A stretch of 8,965 bases of DNA from contig JAFKFE010000549.1 of NCBI GenBank assembly GCA_017308345.1, forward strand, positions 1 to 8,965, written 5' to 3'. Below, in pieces: positions 8,667 to 8,965 of the stretch. Made by a program: the position numbers and the translations under genes. This stretch comes from Alphaproteobacteria bacterium (GTDB taxonomy: Bacteria > Pseudomonadota > Alphaproteobacteria > Rhizobiales > Rhizobiaceae). The notes under the pieces are model-generated. The model was not told the origin of the DNA. It saw only the letters and a program-made list of their open reading frames with translations, and did not search any database. Within the stretch, counting starts at the first letter, position 1, and each line of letters starts with the position of its first letter.

Positions 8667-8965
8667 ATGTCAAGCGCCTACGACCTTGGAACCGGCCTGG
8701 TTCGCCGCATCTATGAAAGACGCATAGATGCGCCGGCGATTCTCGATACCGGCACGCATTTTCCCAATGCGGCGAAGTTCGCCGCCGCGTGGCAGGACAT
8801 CCGCGATGAAGCGCTCGCGGCAAAGCTGAACAAGGCTCCGCGCTTCCACGACATCATGCCGGAGCAAGCCGATATTTCGGCCAATGACGGGCTCGACTGG
8901 CGCATGTTCGTGCTCAAGGCCTACGACATGACCGTGCCGGAGAATCTCGCAAGGATGCCGGTTCT
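8667..8965 (+). CDS. Aspartyl/asparaginyl beta-hydroxylase-family protein, N-terminal part (cut by window edge)
   Basis: Only 99 codons are present; the gene continues past the right edge. The fragment resembles the N-terminus of the aspartyl/asparaginyl beta-hydroxylase family (Fe(II)/2-oxoglutarate dioxygenases that include the lipid A acyl hydroxylase LpxO). It has a W-x-x-I-R-x-E segment (WQDIRDE, 42-48), an F-x-D-I-x-P-E-Q segment (60-67), and DWRMFVLKAY (77-86) followed by E92-N93-x-A-R-M-P. This order is characteristic of the family, but the catalytic His-x-Asp...His and the 2-oxoglutarate-binding Arg lie outside the window, so activity cannot be judged. No signal peptide is visible, so it is probably cytoplasmic. 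The ATG at 8667 is the only good start: an in-frame TAA lies at 8643-8645 and GAGG sits 7 nt upstream. It is separated from the efflux operon by 120 nt and is probably a separate transcription unit. Substrate is unknown: protein, free amino acid or lipid A are all possible. Confidence 0.72.
   Translation, partial: MSSAYDLGTGLVRRIYERRIDAPAILDTGTHFPNAAKFAAAWQDIRDEALAAKLNKAPRFHDIMPEQADISANDGLDWRMFVLKAYDMTVPENLARMPV
8706..8732. repeat. Perfect 10-bp inverted repeat in the 5' coding end of the hydroxylase gene
   Basis: CGCATCTATG (8706-8715) is exactly mirrored by CATAGATGCG (8723-8732) around a 7-nt loop. After one mismatch, two further pairs (8703-8704 with 8734-8735) can form. It covers codons 14-22 (R-I-Y-E-R-R-I-D-A), about 40 nt after the start. 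It could form an mRNA hairpin or be a dimeric operator with 17-bp spacing between half-site centres. It could equally arise by chance from the similar codon pairs for R-I-Y and R-I-D. The symmetry is certain; a function is not. Confidence 0.6.

Noticed and set aside
8662..8727. Small 21-codon frame overlapping the hydroxylase start
   Set aside because: Its ATG is only 2 nt from the GAGG site and its peptide has no recognisable feature. It is probably chance, though its end inside the inverted repeat is noted.

Overview
The window has the features of a high-GC alphaproteobacterium, most likely Hyphomicrobiales (a Mesorhizobium/rhizobial type). Codons end mostly in G or C, the outer-membrane factor is of the NodT lipoprotein type, and the proteins read like chromosomal rhizobial efflux components. 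The genus is an inference, not something the sequence proves.

Layout, all on the + strand. Bases 1-2631 hold the C-terminal ~83% of a first RND efflux permease whose start lies upstream of the window. Bases 2615-3892 encode a lipoprotein periplasmic adaptor (AcrA/MexA type), overlapping the first permease by 17 nt. Bases 3897-7040 encode a complete second RND permease of AcrB/HAE1 type. Bases 7053-8546 encode a NodT-family outer-membrane factor lipoprotein (TolC/OprM role). The gaps between these genes are -17, +4 and +12 nt, so the four are almost certainly one transcript. Its promoter and any regulator are upstream of base 1. A 120-nt spacer (8547-8666) contains weak RNA secondary structure and a -10-like box. 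It is followed by the first 99 codons of a probable aspartyl/asparaginyl beta-hydroxylase-family Fe(II)/2-oxoglutarate dioxygenase that runs off the right edge.

How the genes work together: adaptor, second permease and outer-membrane factor form a complete tripartite proton-driven pump. Its key residues are visible: D407/D408/K936 in the permease, the R140-L144-S151 hairpin-tip motif in the adaptor, and lipoboxes in the adaptor and outer-membrane factor. The first permease has its own intact proton-relay residues but a different, glycine/serine-rich porter loop, so it is a distinct pump rather than a recent duplicate. Whether it uses the same adaptor, or one encoded upstream of the window, cannot be decided here.

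No RNA gene, mobile element, CRISPR array or plainly new system is visible. The points most worth a second look are the permease-adaptor-permease-outer-membrane-factor arrangement, the divergent substrate loop of the first permease, and a perfect 10-bp inverted repeat inside the 5' end of the hydroxylase gene.
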